A stretch of 64,000 nucleotides of DNA from assembly GCA_017512725.1 (NCBI GenBank), contig JAFWEW010000014.1, positions 25,740-89,739 of the forward strand, in the 5' to 3' direction. This DNA comes from Solobacterium sp. (GTDB lineage: Bacteria > Bacillota_I > Bacilli_A > Erysipelotrichales > Erysipelotrichaceae). A program made the position numbers and the translations under genes. Shown piece after piece: positions 52,849 through 62,348 of the stretch (the first letter of the stretch is position 1; each line of letters opens with the position of its first letter). The notes below the pieces were generated by a model. It saw only the letters and a program-made list of their open reading frames with translations. It ran no database searches and was not told where the DNA came from.

Positions 52849-52883
52849 ACACGATGAGGATCAGACCCCATCGTGTTTTTTTT
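52849..52883 (+). terminator. terminator after cls
   Basis: ACACGATG (52849-52856) pairs perfectly with CATCGTGT (52869-52876), followed by a T-run of seven. It separates cls from the next gene. Confidence 0.85.
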
Positions 52884-52959
52884 GGCCATATAATTTCTGA
52901 AATGGCACTGGTTATCCAAAAAAACAAGGCAGTATAATAACAGAAAAGGCATGCATGGC

Positions 52960-54204
52960 ATGAAGACCATATTATATATCTGTGAAAACAGCACCGAAGA
53001 TACAGAGCAGGTGGAACGGTATATCGAAGAAGATGAATACCGGATTATCCGCTGTCTTTCCTGTGAGGAAGCGAAAACACTGCTGGATGAAAAAAACGAT
53101 ATCACGATTATTCTGATGGACACCCCTTCTGAACTGACAGGGGTAAACGAACTGATCGATCAGGTTAATTATGCCAACAGCTTTCTGTTCATGACTCCGA
53201 TTCTGATTGTGAGTGACCGGGATCATCTCACACAGGATTTGGAATATCTTGGCGGACCGGTGGTAGATGTCATCAGTAAGCCGGTACATCATCCGAAGAT
53301 CCTGCTCAACCGGATTGACAATATCGAGAAATTCTTTCAGTCCGTATCCTTTTCCGACTTTGCCGCAATGCTGAGAGTACTGCCGGCGAATATCTATCTG
53401 AAAGACCATTACGGGCGCTATGTATTTTCATCACAGACCTGGCACCATCTCGATACCGGGAATGATCCGAACTGGACGATCCGCGGAAAAACCGATCTGG
53501 ATATCCGGAAAGATAAAGAGAATGCGAAACTGGCCATGGAGTCGGATAAACGCCTGCTTGCCAGTGGCAAAGGGACTTCCTATGTCATTGAGGAAAATCA
53601 GGACGGGATCCAGGAGTATCTGCAGCTGATCAAGGAACCGCTGTTCAATGAGAACCATGAAGTGAAAGGGATCATTGCCCTGATCAACAATGTCACGGAA
53701 CAGGAACGGATGCGCCGGCAGCTGGAAGAGCTGTCCATTACCGACAAGCTGACCGGGGCATATAACCGCACCTGCTTTGAAACTACGATCGAGGAGGGAT
53801 TTACGGAAAAAGACTTTCCGGTATGTATTCTCAGTGCGGACTGTGATGATCTGAAAGTCATGAATGATACCAACGGGCATCTCGCCGGGGATGAATATAT
53901 TCTGGCATCGGTCAGAGCGATCCGGGATCATATCGGGTCAGAAGGAACGTTGTACCGAACCGGCGGGGATGAATTCATTGCGATCCTGCCGCATACGGAC
54001 AAAACAAAGGCAGAAGAAGTTATCGCTTCGATCCGGAAAGCAGTCTCGGAGATTCAGATGTACGGACAGCCGGTCAGACTGTCTCTGGGTTATGCTCTGC
54101 TTGAGGACACCGATGAGACACTGGTGACGGTACTGCGGGAAGCGGATGAAAGCATGTACCGCGACAAGCGAAGTCATAAACAGCAAATATGCACAAAGGT
54201 CTGA
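52960..54204 (+). CDS. REC-PAS-GGDEF diguanylate cyclase
   Basis: This protein of about 414 residues has an N-terminal response-regulator-like fold (ILMDTPSELTG, then PILIVSDRD, then DVISKPVHHP), a PAS domain (ANIYLKDHYGRYVFSSQTW, to NNVTEQERM) and a C-terminal GGDEF domain with RTGGDEFIAIL and ITDKLTGAYNRT. It has no membrane helix, so it is a cytosolic sensor cyclase that should make cyclic di-GMP. ATG at 52960 is preferred: AAGG lies 10 nt upstream. A TATAAT at 52933-52938 could be the -10 of its promoter. It is followed by a stop inside a terminator. Confidence 0.86.
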   Translation: MKTILYICENSTEDTEQVERYIEEDEYRIIRCLSCEEAKTLLDEKNDITIILMDTPSELTGVNELIDQVNYANSFLFMTPILIVSDRDHLTQDLEYLGGPVVDVISKPVHHPKILLNRIDNIEKFFQSVSFSDFAAMLRVLPANIYLKDHYGRYVFSSQTWHHLDTGNDPNWTIRGKTDLDIRKDKENAKLAMESDKRLLASGKGTSYVIEENQDGIQEYLQLIKEPLFNENHEVKGIIALINNVTEQERMRRQLEELSITDKLTGAYNRTCFETTIEEGFTEKDFPVCILSADCDDLKVMNDTNGHLAGDEYILASVRAIRDHIGSEGTLYRTGGDEFIAILPHTDKTKAEEVIASIRKAVSEIQMYGQPVRLSLGYALLEDTDETLVTVLREADESMYRDKRSHKQQICTKV

Positions 54205-54229
54205 AGGATTCCTTCGGGCCTGTTTTTTT
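54198..54229 (+). terminator. terminator overlapping the stop of the REC-PAS-GGDEF gene
   Basis: GGTCTGAAGG (54198-54207) pairs with CCTTCGGGCC (54211-54220) including two G-U pairs, then TGTTTTTTT. The stop codon (54202-54204) lies in the stem. Confidence 0.85.
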
Positions 54230-54248
54230 CCGGTATACAGGGTAAAAT

Positions 54249-55445
54249 ATGCCTATGCAAAGAACAGGATTACTGCTGGCAGCTGCACTCTTTTTATGCG
54301 GCTGCGCCGCGGAAACGGGTGAACCGGTACCACAGAAGACCGAAGAACCGGCACCTTCCGCAACAGCAGAGAACACAACGGAATATGATGCGCTGATTGC
54401 GGATGCGGCAGCCCTGACAAACTATACAGCCGGTGTAAAACTTCGCTACGACATGGCTTATGAAAACGGGAGCCGCTCGGTATACGATCTGGACGGGGTC
54501 ATCGAAGAAGATCCTCCGAAGATTCATCTGGTCCAGCACATCAATGCGGACGGCATCCAGTCGGATACTGAAGGATGGTATGACGGATCACGTCTGTACA
54601 TGACCTACAATACGGTCGATTATTACGAAGACATGAGTGCGGATTCTGTACGGCAGGTGATGTTATTGCCGGTAAAGCCGCTTAAGGTTCCGGAAGAAAT
54701 GGCTGAGTCGGTGGAGAAAACCGAAACGGATCAGGAAACCGTCTATGTGTTTCATCTGAAATCGGATCCGGCAAAACAGCTGTTTGATACACACTACGAC
54801 ATCTATGGACTGAACCAGTATGAAAACTGTGTCATGAAATCCGGTACGATCACCCAGACCTTTGATTCTTCCGGGAAGATTGCCGGAGAAGAAACCGAAT
54901 TTGTCTGCTCGCTTTCTTCAAAAGGGATCGGGGTAGAGATCACGGTCACTTCCTCCGTGCGCTATATGAAGATCAATGAAACGGTGATTGAAATTACGGA
55001 CAAACAGAAAGAGGACTTTGCGGCATATGTGAATTACCGGGATATCGATACCTCTCTGATCACGGATGCGGATGTCACATCGGATTATGAGGAAGCGGAT
55101 CCGATTGAAACACTGAAGAAGCGGCTGATTCACCGGCTGAACTATTCTGTAAACGAGAAGGGTGTTTATCAGAGTGAATTCAATGATACGGAATCGTATG
55201 CGTTTGATTTTGAAAACAGTATCTTCACCTATTCCAACCGTACCAGTCATTATGTGTATAACTGGCGCGGGGATCAGGGCGGGTTCGGAGATACCTGCAC
55301 GATTGATTTCAATAACGGTGCAGTAACCGAAGGCTGTGACGAAAGCGTCGTCCAGAAGATGAAAGAAGTGCGGAATTACTTCCTGATGGAACTGTACTAT
55401 TGCGGACTTTCACTGGATCAGATCCGGGGAAACGAAGGGGAATAA
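54249..55445 (+). CDS. lipoprotein, LppX/DUF6612-like
   Basis: A 398-residue precursor with a short signal peptide ending in the lipobox LFLCGC (Cys about residue 19) and a Pro/Thr/Glu-rich spacer. Two halves of beta-rich sequence follow, typical of exported lipoproteins that bind a hydrophobic ligand. I do not recognise a specific function. It has AGGG before the ATG. The next gene pair starts 20 bp after the stop. Confidence 0.7.
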   Translation: MPMQRTGLLLAAALFLCGCAAETGEPVPQKTEEPAPSATAENTTEYDALIADAAALTNYTAGVKLRYDMAYENGSRSVYDLDGVIEEDPPKIHLVQHINADGIQSDTEGWYDGSRLYMTYNTVDYYEDMSADSVRQVMLLPVKPLKVPEEMAESVEKTETDQETVYVFHLKSDPAKQLFDTHYDIYGLNQYENCVMKSGTITQTFDSSGKIAGEETEFVCSLSSKGIGVEITVTSSVRYMKINETVIEITDKQKEDFAAYVNYRDIDTSLITDADVTSDYEEADPIETLKKRLIHRLNYSVNEKGVYQSEFNDTESYAFDFENSIFTYSNRTSHYVYNWRGDQGGFGDTCTIDFNNGAVTEGCDESVVQKMKEVRNYFLMELYYCGLSLDQIRGNEGE

Positions 55446-55464
55446 CAGAGGAGGATTTAATGAT

Positions 55465-55737
55465 ATGAGAGCGGTTATATCGGTAATTGGGAAAGACCGG
55501 CCGGGAATCCTGGCTTATACGGCAACAGAATGTGCACGCAGAAACATCAACATCGAGGATGTTACCCAGAAGGTTCTGGAAGACATCTTTACGATGATCA
55601 TGATCGTAACGATACCGGATAATGCGGATGAGTATCATGCGTTCAAGAATGAACTGGAATCCTCCGGTGAAGAACAGGGACTGAAGATCCATGTCATGCA
55701 TGAAGATATCTTCAACGCGATGCACAGAATCGGGTGA
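55465..55737 (+). CDS. ACT domain protein, UPF0237 family
   Basis: A 90-residue ACT-domain protein: MRAVISVIGKDRPGILAYTA with the DRPGI ligand-binding turn, then CARRNINIEDVTQ. ACT domains bind amino acids. GAGGAGG upstream supports the start. It is followed by the DUF711 gene 4 bp after its stop, and this gene pair (UPF0237-UPF0210) is conserved widely in Bacillota. Confidence 0.9.
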   Translation: MRAVISVIGKDRPGILAYTATECARRNINIEDVTQKVLEDIFTMIMIVTIPDNADEYHAFKNELESSGEEQGLKIHVMHEDIFNAMHRIG

Positions 55738-55740
55738 GTT

Positions 55741-57096
55741 ATGAGAAGCAATTATATTCTTGAAACGGTCCGGATGATTGATGAAGAATGCCTGGATATC
55801 CGTACGGTAACCATGGGTATTTCTCTTCTGGACTGCTGCGACAGCGATATCGACCGGTCCTGTGAAAAGATCTATCGGAAGATAACGGAAAAAGCGAAAG
55901 ACCTGGTGAAGACCGCACAGGATATTTCCCTGGAATATGGGATTCCCATCATCAATCAGCGGATTTCGGTTACTCCGATTTCCATGCTGGTAAGTGTCAG
56001 CGGCGGAGATCCGGTCAAATATGCAAAGACACTGGACAAAGCGGCTAAGGAAGTTGGCGTCAACTTTATCGGCGGCTATTCTGCGCTCGTGCAGAAGGGC
56101 ATGACGGCCGGGGACCGGGCACTGATTGAATCCATACCGGAGGCGTTGGCCTGCACCGATATCGTGTGTTCCAGCGTGAACATCGGATCCACGAAAGCCG
56201 GCATAAATATGGATGCGGTAAAGCTGATGGGTTCAATTGTCCGAAAGAGCGCGGAGATGACAAAAGACAACAGCTGCTTTGGGGCCGCGAAGCTGGTTGT
56301 TTTCTGCAATGCGGTGGAAGACAATCCGTTTATGGCAGGAGCGTTCCACGGTATTTCAGAACCGGACTGCGTGATTCATGTGGGAGTATCCGGCCCGGGG
56401 GTTGTCCGTGAGGCAGTGAAAGAAGCGGGCCCGGATAAAACAATGGATGAGATTGCGGAAGTAATCAAAAAGACTGCGTTTAAGATCACACGGATGGGAC
56501 AGCTGGTCGGAACCCTGGCGGCGCAGCGTCTTGGCGTTCCGTTTGGAATCGTAGATCTTTCTCTGGCACCAACGCCGGCAGTCGGAGATTCCGTTGCCAG
56601 AATTCTCGAGGAGATCGGGCTGGAAACCTGCGGGGGCCCTGGGACAACTGCCTGCCTTGCGATGCTGAATGACGCAGTGAAAAAAGGCGGCGTTATGGCG
56701 AGTTCTTCGGTCGGCGGTCTCAGCGGAGCGTTTATACCGGTATCAGAGGATGCCGGCATGATCGAAGCGGCAGAAAAAGGCGTGCTTTCCATTGAAAAGC
56801 TGGAGGCGATGACAGCCGTCTGTTCCGTCGGCCTGGATATGATCATCATTCCCGGAGACACAACCGAAGAGACGATCGCTGCCCTGATCGCAGACGAAGC
56901 TGCCATCGGCATGATCAATAACAAGACCACTGCCTGCAGACTGATTCCTGCGATCGGAAAACAGGAAGGCGAATCTTTGAATTTTGGCGGTCTGCTCGGC
57001 TACGGACCGGTCATGCCGGTTCGCAATGTCAGCGCAAAAACCATGGTGAACCGGGGAGGAAGGATCCCGTCACCGATCCACAGTCTGAAAAACTAG
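55741..57096 (+). CDS. DUF711/UPF0210 (PFL-like) family protein
   Basis: A 451-residue protein of the UPF0210/DUF711 family, similar to pyruvate formate-lyase-like structures. [20 protein letters not shown] is its typical start, and [18 protein letters not shown] ([16 protein letters not shown]) and PGTTACLAM segments are also present. No activity is established. Encoded with the ACT protein, which may sense a small ligand for it. The start follows the previous stop by 4 bp. Full length and intact. Confidence 0.88.
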   Translation: MRSNYILETVRMIDEECLDIRTVTMGISLLDCCDSDIDRSCEKIYRKITEKAKDLVKTAQDISLEYGIPIINQRISVTPISMLVSVSGGDPVKYAKTLDKAAKEVGVNFIGGYSALVQKGMTAGDRALIESIPEALACTDIVCSSVNIGSTKAGINMDAVKLMGSIVRKSAEMTKDNSCFGAAKLVVFCNAVEDNPFMAGAFHGISEPDCVIHVGVSGPGVVREAVKEAGPDKTMDEIAEVIKKTAFKITRMGQLVGTLAAQRLGVPFGIVDLSLAPTPAVGDSVARILEEIGLETCGGPGTTACLAMLNDAVKKGGVMASSSVGGLSGAFIPVSEDAGMIEAAEKGVLSIEKLEAMTAVCSVGLDMIIIPGDTTEETIAALIADEAAIGMINNKTTACRLIPAIGKQEGESLNFGGLLGYGPVMPVRNVSAKTMVNRGGRIPSPIHSLKN

Positions 57097-57103
57097 TGTT
57101 CAT

Positions 57104-57136
57104 GTGTGATGGCTGAAAAGAGCTGTCACACTTTTT
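57104..57136 (+). terminator. terminator after the DUF711 gene
   Basis: GTGTGA (57104-57109) pairs with TCACAC (57126-57131), with an inner GCT/AGC pair, and TTTTT follows. Confidence 0.8.
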
Positions 57137-57160
57137 CGAAAATGTCGGAGGAACCATACG

Positions 57161-58084
57161 ATGATATATACCGTAACGTTTAATCCCTCACTGGATTACA
57201 TCATAAGGGTCGATCATTTTCAGGCCGGCAGGATCAATCGCACCGTGAATGAGCTGATCCTTCCGGGCGGAAAGGGAATCAATGTGTCGATCATCCTGAA
57301 GAACCTCGGATATGACAATACGGCGCTTGGGTTTCTGGCGGGATTTACCGGAAGAGAGATTCAGCGTCTTCTCGAAGAAACGGGAATCCAGACCGACTTC
57401 ATTCATACCGGGAACGGGACCAGCCGGATCAATGTCAAGATGCGCTCCGATCAGGAAACGGAGATCAACGGCAGAGGACCGTTCGTCAGGGAAGAAGAAA
57501 TTGAAATGCTGTTCCATCAGCTGGACCGGCTTGAGGCAGAAGACATTCTGGTGCTTTCCGGAAGTATTCCTTCCTGTATTCCGGAGACGATTTACATGGA
57601 TATCATGAAATACCTGGACGGACGCGGCGTTCGGATCGCAGTGGATGCGGAAAAGGATCTGCTGCTCAAGGTCCTTCCGTATCATCCGTTCCTGATCAAA
57701 CCGAATGATCTGGAACTGGGAAGTATCTTTCAGACAGCGATCCGTTCCAAAGAGGATGCGCTGATTCATGCCCGGAAGCTGCGTGAACTGGGAGCGGAGA
57801 ATGTACTGGTCTCGATGGCAGAGAAAGGTGCGGTGCTGATTACCGAAACAGATGAAGAATATCAGGCAGCTGCACCAAAAGGAACGCTCCGGAATTCCGT
57901 AGGTGCCGGAGATTCCATGGTTGCCGGATTCCTTGCCGGATATCTGAAGAATCACGACTGCCGGGAGGCATTCCGTCTGGGCGTATGCGCCGGAAGTGCC
58001 ACCGCATTCTGTGACGGTCTGGCAGGAAAAGCGGAAATTGAGACATTGCTGAGCGAAAATGAAGACTGTATTAACGGAAACTGA
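57161..58084 (+). CDS. fruK: 1-phosphofructokinase-type PfkB sugar kinase
   Basis: A 307-residue PfkB/ribokinase-family kinase of the 1-phosphofructokinase type: TVTFNPSLDYIIRVD at the start, GGKGINVSIILKNLG near residue 38, and the catalytic VGAGDSMVAGFLAG near 250. It should phosphorylate fructose-1-phosphate, or a tagatose-6-phosphate-like sugar. No fructose PTS gene is next to it, so its role is less certain. GGAGGA precedes the ATG. Confidence 0.85.
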   Translation: MIYTVTFNPSLDYIIRVDHFQAGRINRTVNELILPGGKGINVSIILKNLGYDNTALGFLAGFTGREIQRLLEETGIQTDFIHTGNGTSRINVKMRSDQETEINGRGPFVREEEIEMLFHQLDRLEAEDILVLSGSIPSCIPETIYMDIMKYLDGRGVRIAVDAEKDLLLKVLPYHPFLIKPNDLELGSIFQTAIRSKEDALIHARKLRELGAENVLVSMAEKGAVLITETDEEYQAAAPKGTLRNSVGAGDSMVAGFLAGYLKNHDCREAFRLGVCAGSATAFCDGLAGKAEIETLLSENEDCINGN

Positions 58085-58108
58085 GAGGTGAAACGAACAC
58101 CTCTTTTT
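58084..58108 (+). terminator. terminator after the sugar kinase
   Basis: AGAGGTG (58084-58090) pairs with CACCTCT (58098-58104) across AAACGAA and TTTTT follows. Confidence 0.88.
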
Positions 58109-58155
58109 CATTCCTGCGCGGGCAGGTGCTAAGATACAGACAAGAGGTATTTCTC

Positions 58156-59541
58156 ATGTTAATTGGTGCAGTTATGGTTCCTCATCCGCCGATCGCTGTG
58201 GCAGAGATCGGAAGAGGAGAAGAAAAAAAGATTCAGCCGACGCTGGACAGCTTTTCTGCAGTTTCAGAATATATTGCAGAACAGAAACCGGATACGATCA
58301 TCGTGACAACACCGCATGCGGTCATGTATCGGGACTGGTTCAATGTATCAAAGAGATCGGAAGCCTATGGTGATTTTTCCCGCTATCGGGCAAAAAATGT
58401 CTCATTCCATGTGACGTATGATGAAGATTTTACAGATCGTCTTTCCGCGCTCTGTCAGGAAGAAGGGTTTCCGGCAGGAACCGGATACGATAATGATCCG
58501 CTTCTTGATCAGGGCACGATGGTACCGCTGTATTTTATCCGTCAGAAGTATGAAGACTTCAGGCTTGTGCGGATCGGCCTAAGCGGTCTTCCGCTTCCGC
58601 TTCATTACCGGCTTGGGATGCTGATTCAGAAACTGTGTATGGAAGATGAGAAACGGTACCTGATCGTTGCCAGCGGAGATCTGTCCCACTGTGAACTGGC
58701 GGACGGCCCATATGGCTATCAGCCGGAAGGACCGGAATATGACCGGCGCCTGATGAATGATATGGGCAGCGGTTCGTTTGGGAACCTGCTGCGGTATGAA
58801 CCGGCATTTCTGGAAAAAGCGCAGGAGTGCGGTCATCGTTCCTTTACGATACTAGGCGGAATTCTGGACCGGCTTCAGGTAACACCGAACGTTCTGAGTC
58901 ATGAGGCGACGTTTGGAGTCGGGTATGGATTTGTGATCTATCAGATCGGCAGACATGATGAAAGCCGTGCATTTCTGGATGAGTATGAAGCGGAAGTCAG
59001 AACCAGTTCCGGAAAGCTGGCAGAAGGGGAAGACACCTATATCCGTCTTGCTTACCAGACGGTTCAGGAATGGGTTTCGCATCATAGACGTATAGCAGTA
59101 CCGGAGAACCTCCCGGAAGAGATGCTGAAGAATCAGGCAGGTGTATTTGTTTCAATCCATGAATATGGAGAACTGCGCGGCTGTATCGGAACGATCAGCA
59201 GTACCTGTTCCTCGATTGCGAAAGAAATCATACAGAATGCCGTTTCTGCCTGTTCCAGAGATCCGAGGTTTGATCCGGTACGGAGTGATGAACTGCCGTT
59301 TCTTGAGATTTCGGTGGATGTTCTGAAAGAGGCAGAAGAAATACCCGATGCGTCCATGCTGGATGTAAAGCGGTATGGAGTGATCGCATCAACGGATGAC
59401 GGAAGAAGAGGACTGCTGCTGCCAAATCTTGACGGAGTTGATACCGTTCGGGAACAGATTTCCATAGCACTGCGGAAAGGGGGCATCTCAGAGGCCGAAC
59501 CGTATACACTGGAGCGCTTTGAGGTAATCCGGCATGAATGA
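58156..59541 (+). CDS. AmmeMemoRadiSam protein, LigB-like plus AMMECR1 fusion
   Basis: A 461-residue fusion. The N-terminal 270 residues are a class III extradiol-dioxygenase/LigB-like fold, with VPHPPIAVAEIGRGEEKK and TPHAVMYRDWF. The C-terminal 190 residues are an AMMECR1 domain (EYGELRGCIGTI motif). ATG at 58156 is chosen because AGAGGT lies upstream; an earlier in-frame codon at 58126 is rejected. In the AmmeMemoRadiSam system the AMMECR1, Memo or LigB-like and radical SAM partners occur together, and its function is unknown. The stop overlaps the radical SAM gene by 8 bp. Confidence 0.88.
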   Translation: MLIGAVMVPHPPIAVAEIGRGEEKKIQPTLDSFSAVSEYIAEQKPDTIIVTTPHAVMYRDWFNVSKRSEAYGDFSRYRAKNVSFHVTYDEDFTDRLSALCQEEGFPAGTGYDNDPLLDQGTMVPLYFIRQKYEDFRLVRIGLSGLPLPLHYRLGMLIQKLCMEDEKRYLIVASGDLSHCELADGPYGYQPEGPEYDRRLMNDMGSGSFGNLLRYEPAFLEKAQECGHRSFTILGGILDRLQVTPNVLSHEATFGVGYGFVIYQIGRHDESRAFLDEYEAEVRTSSGKLAEGEDTYIRLAYQTVQEWVSHHRRIAVPENLPEEMLKNQAGVFVSIHEYGELRGCIGTISSTCSSIAKEIIQNAVSACSRDPRFDPVRSDELPFLEISVDVLKEAEEIPDASMLDVKRYGVIASTDDGRRGLLLPNLDGVDTVREQISIALRKGGISEAEPYTLERFEVIRHE

Positions 59542-60355
59542 GATAAGATGTGAATACTGTTTCCATCACTGCCGGATCAAAGAAGGCGGAGTCGGTTTCT
59601 GCCGGGCACGTATGAACATCAGCGGAGAGAATCGCTGTGCAAATTACGGGAGGGTTACGGGTCTGGCGATGGATCCGATTGAAAAGAAACCGTTAGCCCG
59701 TTTCCATCCGGGTTCATGGGTCCTTTCCGTCGGTTCTTACGGATGCAATCTTGCCTGTCCGTTCTGTCAGAACTGGCAGATTTCCATGGCGGATGAACGA
59801 TCATCCGATTATGAGACCGTAAGCGCGGAGAAACTGGCAGATCTGATCATGCGTACACCGGATAATCTTGGAATTGCGTTTACCTATAATGAACCGCTGG
59901 TTTCGTTTGAATACATCCTGGATGTCGCAGAACGGGTAAAACCGAAGGGATATCAGATTATCGCAGTTACCAACGGATGTGTGGAAGAAACCGTACTGGA
60001 AAAACTGACCGGTGTGCTGGATGCGATGAATATCGATCTAAAGGGAGACAGAAGTTACTATCAGGAGCTCGGCGGCAGCTATGATCAGGTCAAACATACA
60101 ATCGAATACATGCATGACAAGTGTCATGTTGAGATCACAAGTCTGATCGTTCCGGGAAAAAATGACCGGGAAGAATGGGTAAACGAAGAAGCGAAGTGGC
60201 TTGCGTCACTGGACCCGAATATCCCATATCATCTGACAAGGTATTTCCCCAACTGGAAATACGACATTCCCTCAACTCCGAAGGAAACGATCTGGCATCT
60301 GCAGGATATCGCAGAGGAATATCTGAAGGATGTGCTTACAGGAAATATGAGATGA
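59534..60355 (+). CDS. amrS: AmmeMemoRadiSam radical SAM enzyme
   Basis: A 273-residue radical SAM protein. The cluster motif is CNLACPFC (C-x3-C-x2-C) after SVGSYG, and the N-terminal cysteine pattern (CEYCFHHC) is typical for AmrS. Its radical chemistry is not known. It overlaps the fused AMMECR1 gene by 8 bp, and its stop overlaps the O-methyltransferase start as ATGA. Confidence 0.9.
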   Translation: MNEIRCEYCFHHCRIKEGGVGFCRARMNISGENRCANYGRVTGLAMDPIEKKPLARFHPGSWVLSVGSYGCNLACPFCQNWQISMADERSSDYETVSAEKLADLIMRTPDNLGIAFTYNEPLVSFEYILDVAERVKPKGYQIIAVTNGCVEETVLEKLTGVLDAMNIDLKGDRSYYQELGGSYDQVKHTIEYMHDKCHVEITSLIVPGKNDREEWVNEEAKWLASLDPNIPYHLTRYFPNWKYDIPSTPKETIWHLQDIAEEYLKDVLTGNMR

Positions 60356-60942
60356 ATGACCGACTTGAGGAACTGAAACAGCAGGCAAGAAGCGAACATG
60401 TTCCGGTAATGATGGATTCCGGCATGGAATACCTTTTGTCCTATCTCGGCAGTCATCCGGAAATCATGAAGATTCTGGAATGCGGAACAGCAGTCGGACT
60501 TTCGGCCATGAAGATGGCAATGGTGCGGCCCAATATTACGATCGATACGCTGGAAGTAGATCCGACGATGGCAGAACAGGCAGTAAAGAACATTCGGGAA
60601 GCAGGTCTCAACGACCGGGTGTTTGTTCATGTGACGGATGCGGCGCTCTTTGATACAAATCAGTATTATGATCTGTTCTTTATAGATGCGGCGAAATCAC
60701 AGTACCGCATGTATCTGGAACACTTTATGAAGAACTCCTATGTCGGATCCGTATTCGTGTTTGATAATCTGAATTTTCACGGTATCGTAGATCATCCGGA
60801 GTATTCTTCCAACCGGAGTACGCTGCAGATGACACGAAAGATCCGGAAGTTCCGGGAAGCGATTCTGGAAGATAAACGGTTTGAGACCGAATGGCATCCG
60901 GAAATCGGAGACGGGATTTTACTGGCAAAACGAATCGTCTGA
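60352..60942 (+). CDS. O-methyltransferase (YrrM/TrmR-type)
   Basis: A 196-residue class I O-methyltransferase: ILECGTAVGLSAMKMA is the SAM site (about residue 41), and FFIDAAKSQYRMYLEHF has the metal-linked Asp. It is similar to YrrM/TrmR, which methylates 5-hydroxyuridine in tRNA, and to small-molecule O-methyltransferases. The target is not assured. It starts at ATG 60352, overlapping the amrS stop, so translation is coupled. That makes it a fixed neighbour of the AmmeMemoRadiSam genes here. Confidence 0.8.
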   Translation: MNDRLEELKQQARSEHVPVMMDSGMEYLLSYLGSHPEIMKILECGTAVGLSAMKMAMVRPNITIDTLEVDPTMAEQAVKNIREAGLNDRVFVHVTDAALFDTNQYYDLFFIDAAKSQYRMYLEHFMKNSYVGSVFVFDNLNFHGIVDHPEYSSNRSTLQMTRKIRKFREAILEDKRFETEWHPEIGDGILLAKRIV

Positions 60943-61006
60943 GAGTAAATCAGTACGAAAATCTGCGATAAACCAATACAATGAATAACGAGTGAGGTAA
61001 ATAACG

Positions 61007-61867
61007 ATGTATGATATCGCAATTATTGGAACCGGCCCGGCCGGTCTCGAAGCGGCAATCACCGCAAAAGTAAGAAATAAGAATATTATCTTGTTCGGAA
61101 GTAAAGAGTCTTCCGTGAAGGTGTCCAAGGCACATGCGATCCTGAATTATCTCGGCCTGCCAGAGATCAGCGGAAGTGATATGGCATCCGCGTTTCTCTC
61201 TCATGCGGAACGCATGGGAGTTGAGATTACGGAAGAACAGATTACCGGAATCTATGCGATGGGGGAAATGTTTGCGATTCAGGGAGCTCAGAACATGTAT
61301 GAGGCTAAGACGGTAATCCTGGCGACCGGCGTCATTGCCCAGAAGCCATATCCGAATGAAGAGAAGCTGCTGGGAAGAGGGGTCAGCTACTGTGCGACCT
61401 GTGATGCGGCACTGTATAAAGGGAAGACGGCTATCATCATCGGCAGTACGCCCAAAGAAGAGGCAGAAGCGGATTTCATGACAGAATATGCCGGCCGTGT
61501 TTACTATATTCCGCTGTACAAGGATGAAGTACATACCAATGAAAAAGTAGAGGTCGTAAGAGAAACGCCGCTTGAGATCATTGGAGACACTAAAGTTGAA
61601 AAGCTGAAAACAAATCAGCGGGAGATCGAGGCGGACGGTATCTTTGTGCTTCGCGAGGCAGTTGCGCCGGGTCAGCTCGTTCCCGGACTGGAAACAGAAG
61701 GTCCGCACATCAAAGTCAGTGTTGATATGTCTACGTCGATTCCCGGCTGCTTTGCGGCAGGTGATATCGCAGGTCTGCCATATCAGTACATCAAGGCTGC
61801 TGGTCAGGGAAATACCGCTGCGCTGTCCGCAGTTGCTTATCTGACGAAACTGGAACACGAGGGATAA
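61007..61867 (+). CDS. thioredoxin-reductase-like flavoprotein
   Basis: A 286-residue FAD protein of the thioredoxin reductase fold: GTGPAGLEAAITA at the N-terminus, CATC as the redox pair (YCATCD, about residue 128), and CFAAGDIAG for FAD binding near the end. The NADPH-binding glycine pattern is unusual (IIIGSTPKEEAEAD), so the electron donor may differ from NADPH. GAGTGAGG lies before the ATG. It is followed by a small gene 15 bp away. It may serve a thioredoxin-like partner elsewhere. Confidence 0.85.
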   Translation: MYDIAIIGTGPAGLEAAITAKVRNKNIILFGSKESSVKVSKAHAILNYLGLPEISGSDMASAFLSHAERMGVEITEEQITGIYAMGEMFAIQGAQNMYEAKTVILATGVIAQKPYPNEEKLLGRGVSYCATCDAALYKGKTAIIIGSTPKEEAEADFMTEYAGRVYYIPLYKDEVHTNEKVEVVRETPLEIIGDTKVEKLKTNQREIEADGIFVLREAVAPGQLVPGLETEGPHIKVSVDMSTSIPGCFAAGDIAGLPYQYIKAAGQGNTAALSAVAYLTKLEHEG

Positions 61868-61881
61868 GAACGAAACGGCTC

Positions 61882-62343
61882 ATGAACGAATGGGATGCGG
61901 ATAAAATCGAAGCGCTGACGGCACAGCCATACTGGATCGTAGACATCCTGCCAAAGCAGGTACCGCCGGATCGATCCCGGCAGTATGCGGCTGCGGAAAA
62001 ATGGTTTTTGAAAGAGGAAAACCTGCGAAAGATCCGAACGGCCCAGGCGGAAGTGCTGATAAAACTGAACTGCTATTTTGATCTGAACGCAGTTGGATTC
62101 GAAGAAGAAACAAATATTCCGATAACGCCGGAACAGCTTGAACGAATGATTGCGAAAGGAAAAGGTGTTCTGCAGATTGCGGCGGAGCCGGCAGAAACGC
62201 TGATCACGCTGGACCATGGAGATACCTACTTTACGGTATACAGTACATCAGAGGAACTGCTGGAACTGCTGCGGAAGCTGGCTGAAGGAAGCGGCCTGTA
62301 CGTCTGGCAGCCGGCAGATAATCAATCACAAACGGAGGGTTAA
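61882..62343 (+). CDS. hypothetical protein, 153 aa
   Basis: I do not recognise this family. It begins with KIEALTAQPYWIVDILPKQVPP and has an alpha/beta soluble fold with no membrane helix. It lies 15 bp after the flavoprotein gene and 5 bp before the P1 peptidase gene, so it is part of that transcript. It has a weak ribosome site. Confidence 0.62.
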   Translation: MNEWDADKIEALTAQPYWIVDILPKQVPPDRSRQYAAAEKWFLKEENLRKIRTAQAEVLIKLNCYFDLNAVGFEEETNIPITPEQLERMIAKGKGVLQIAAEPAETLITLDHGDTYFTVYSTSEELLELLRKLAEGSGLYVWQPADNQSQTEG

Positions 62344-62348
62344 ACACA

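Noticed and set aside
61837..62217. Minus-strand frame overlapping the flavoprotein and hypothetical genes
   Set aside because: Opposite-strand shadow of the coding genes with no ribosome site or family match.
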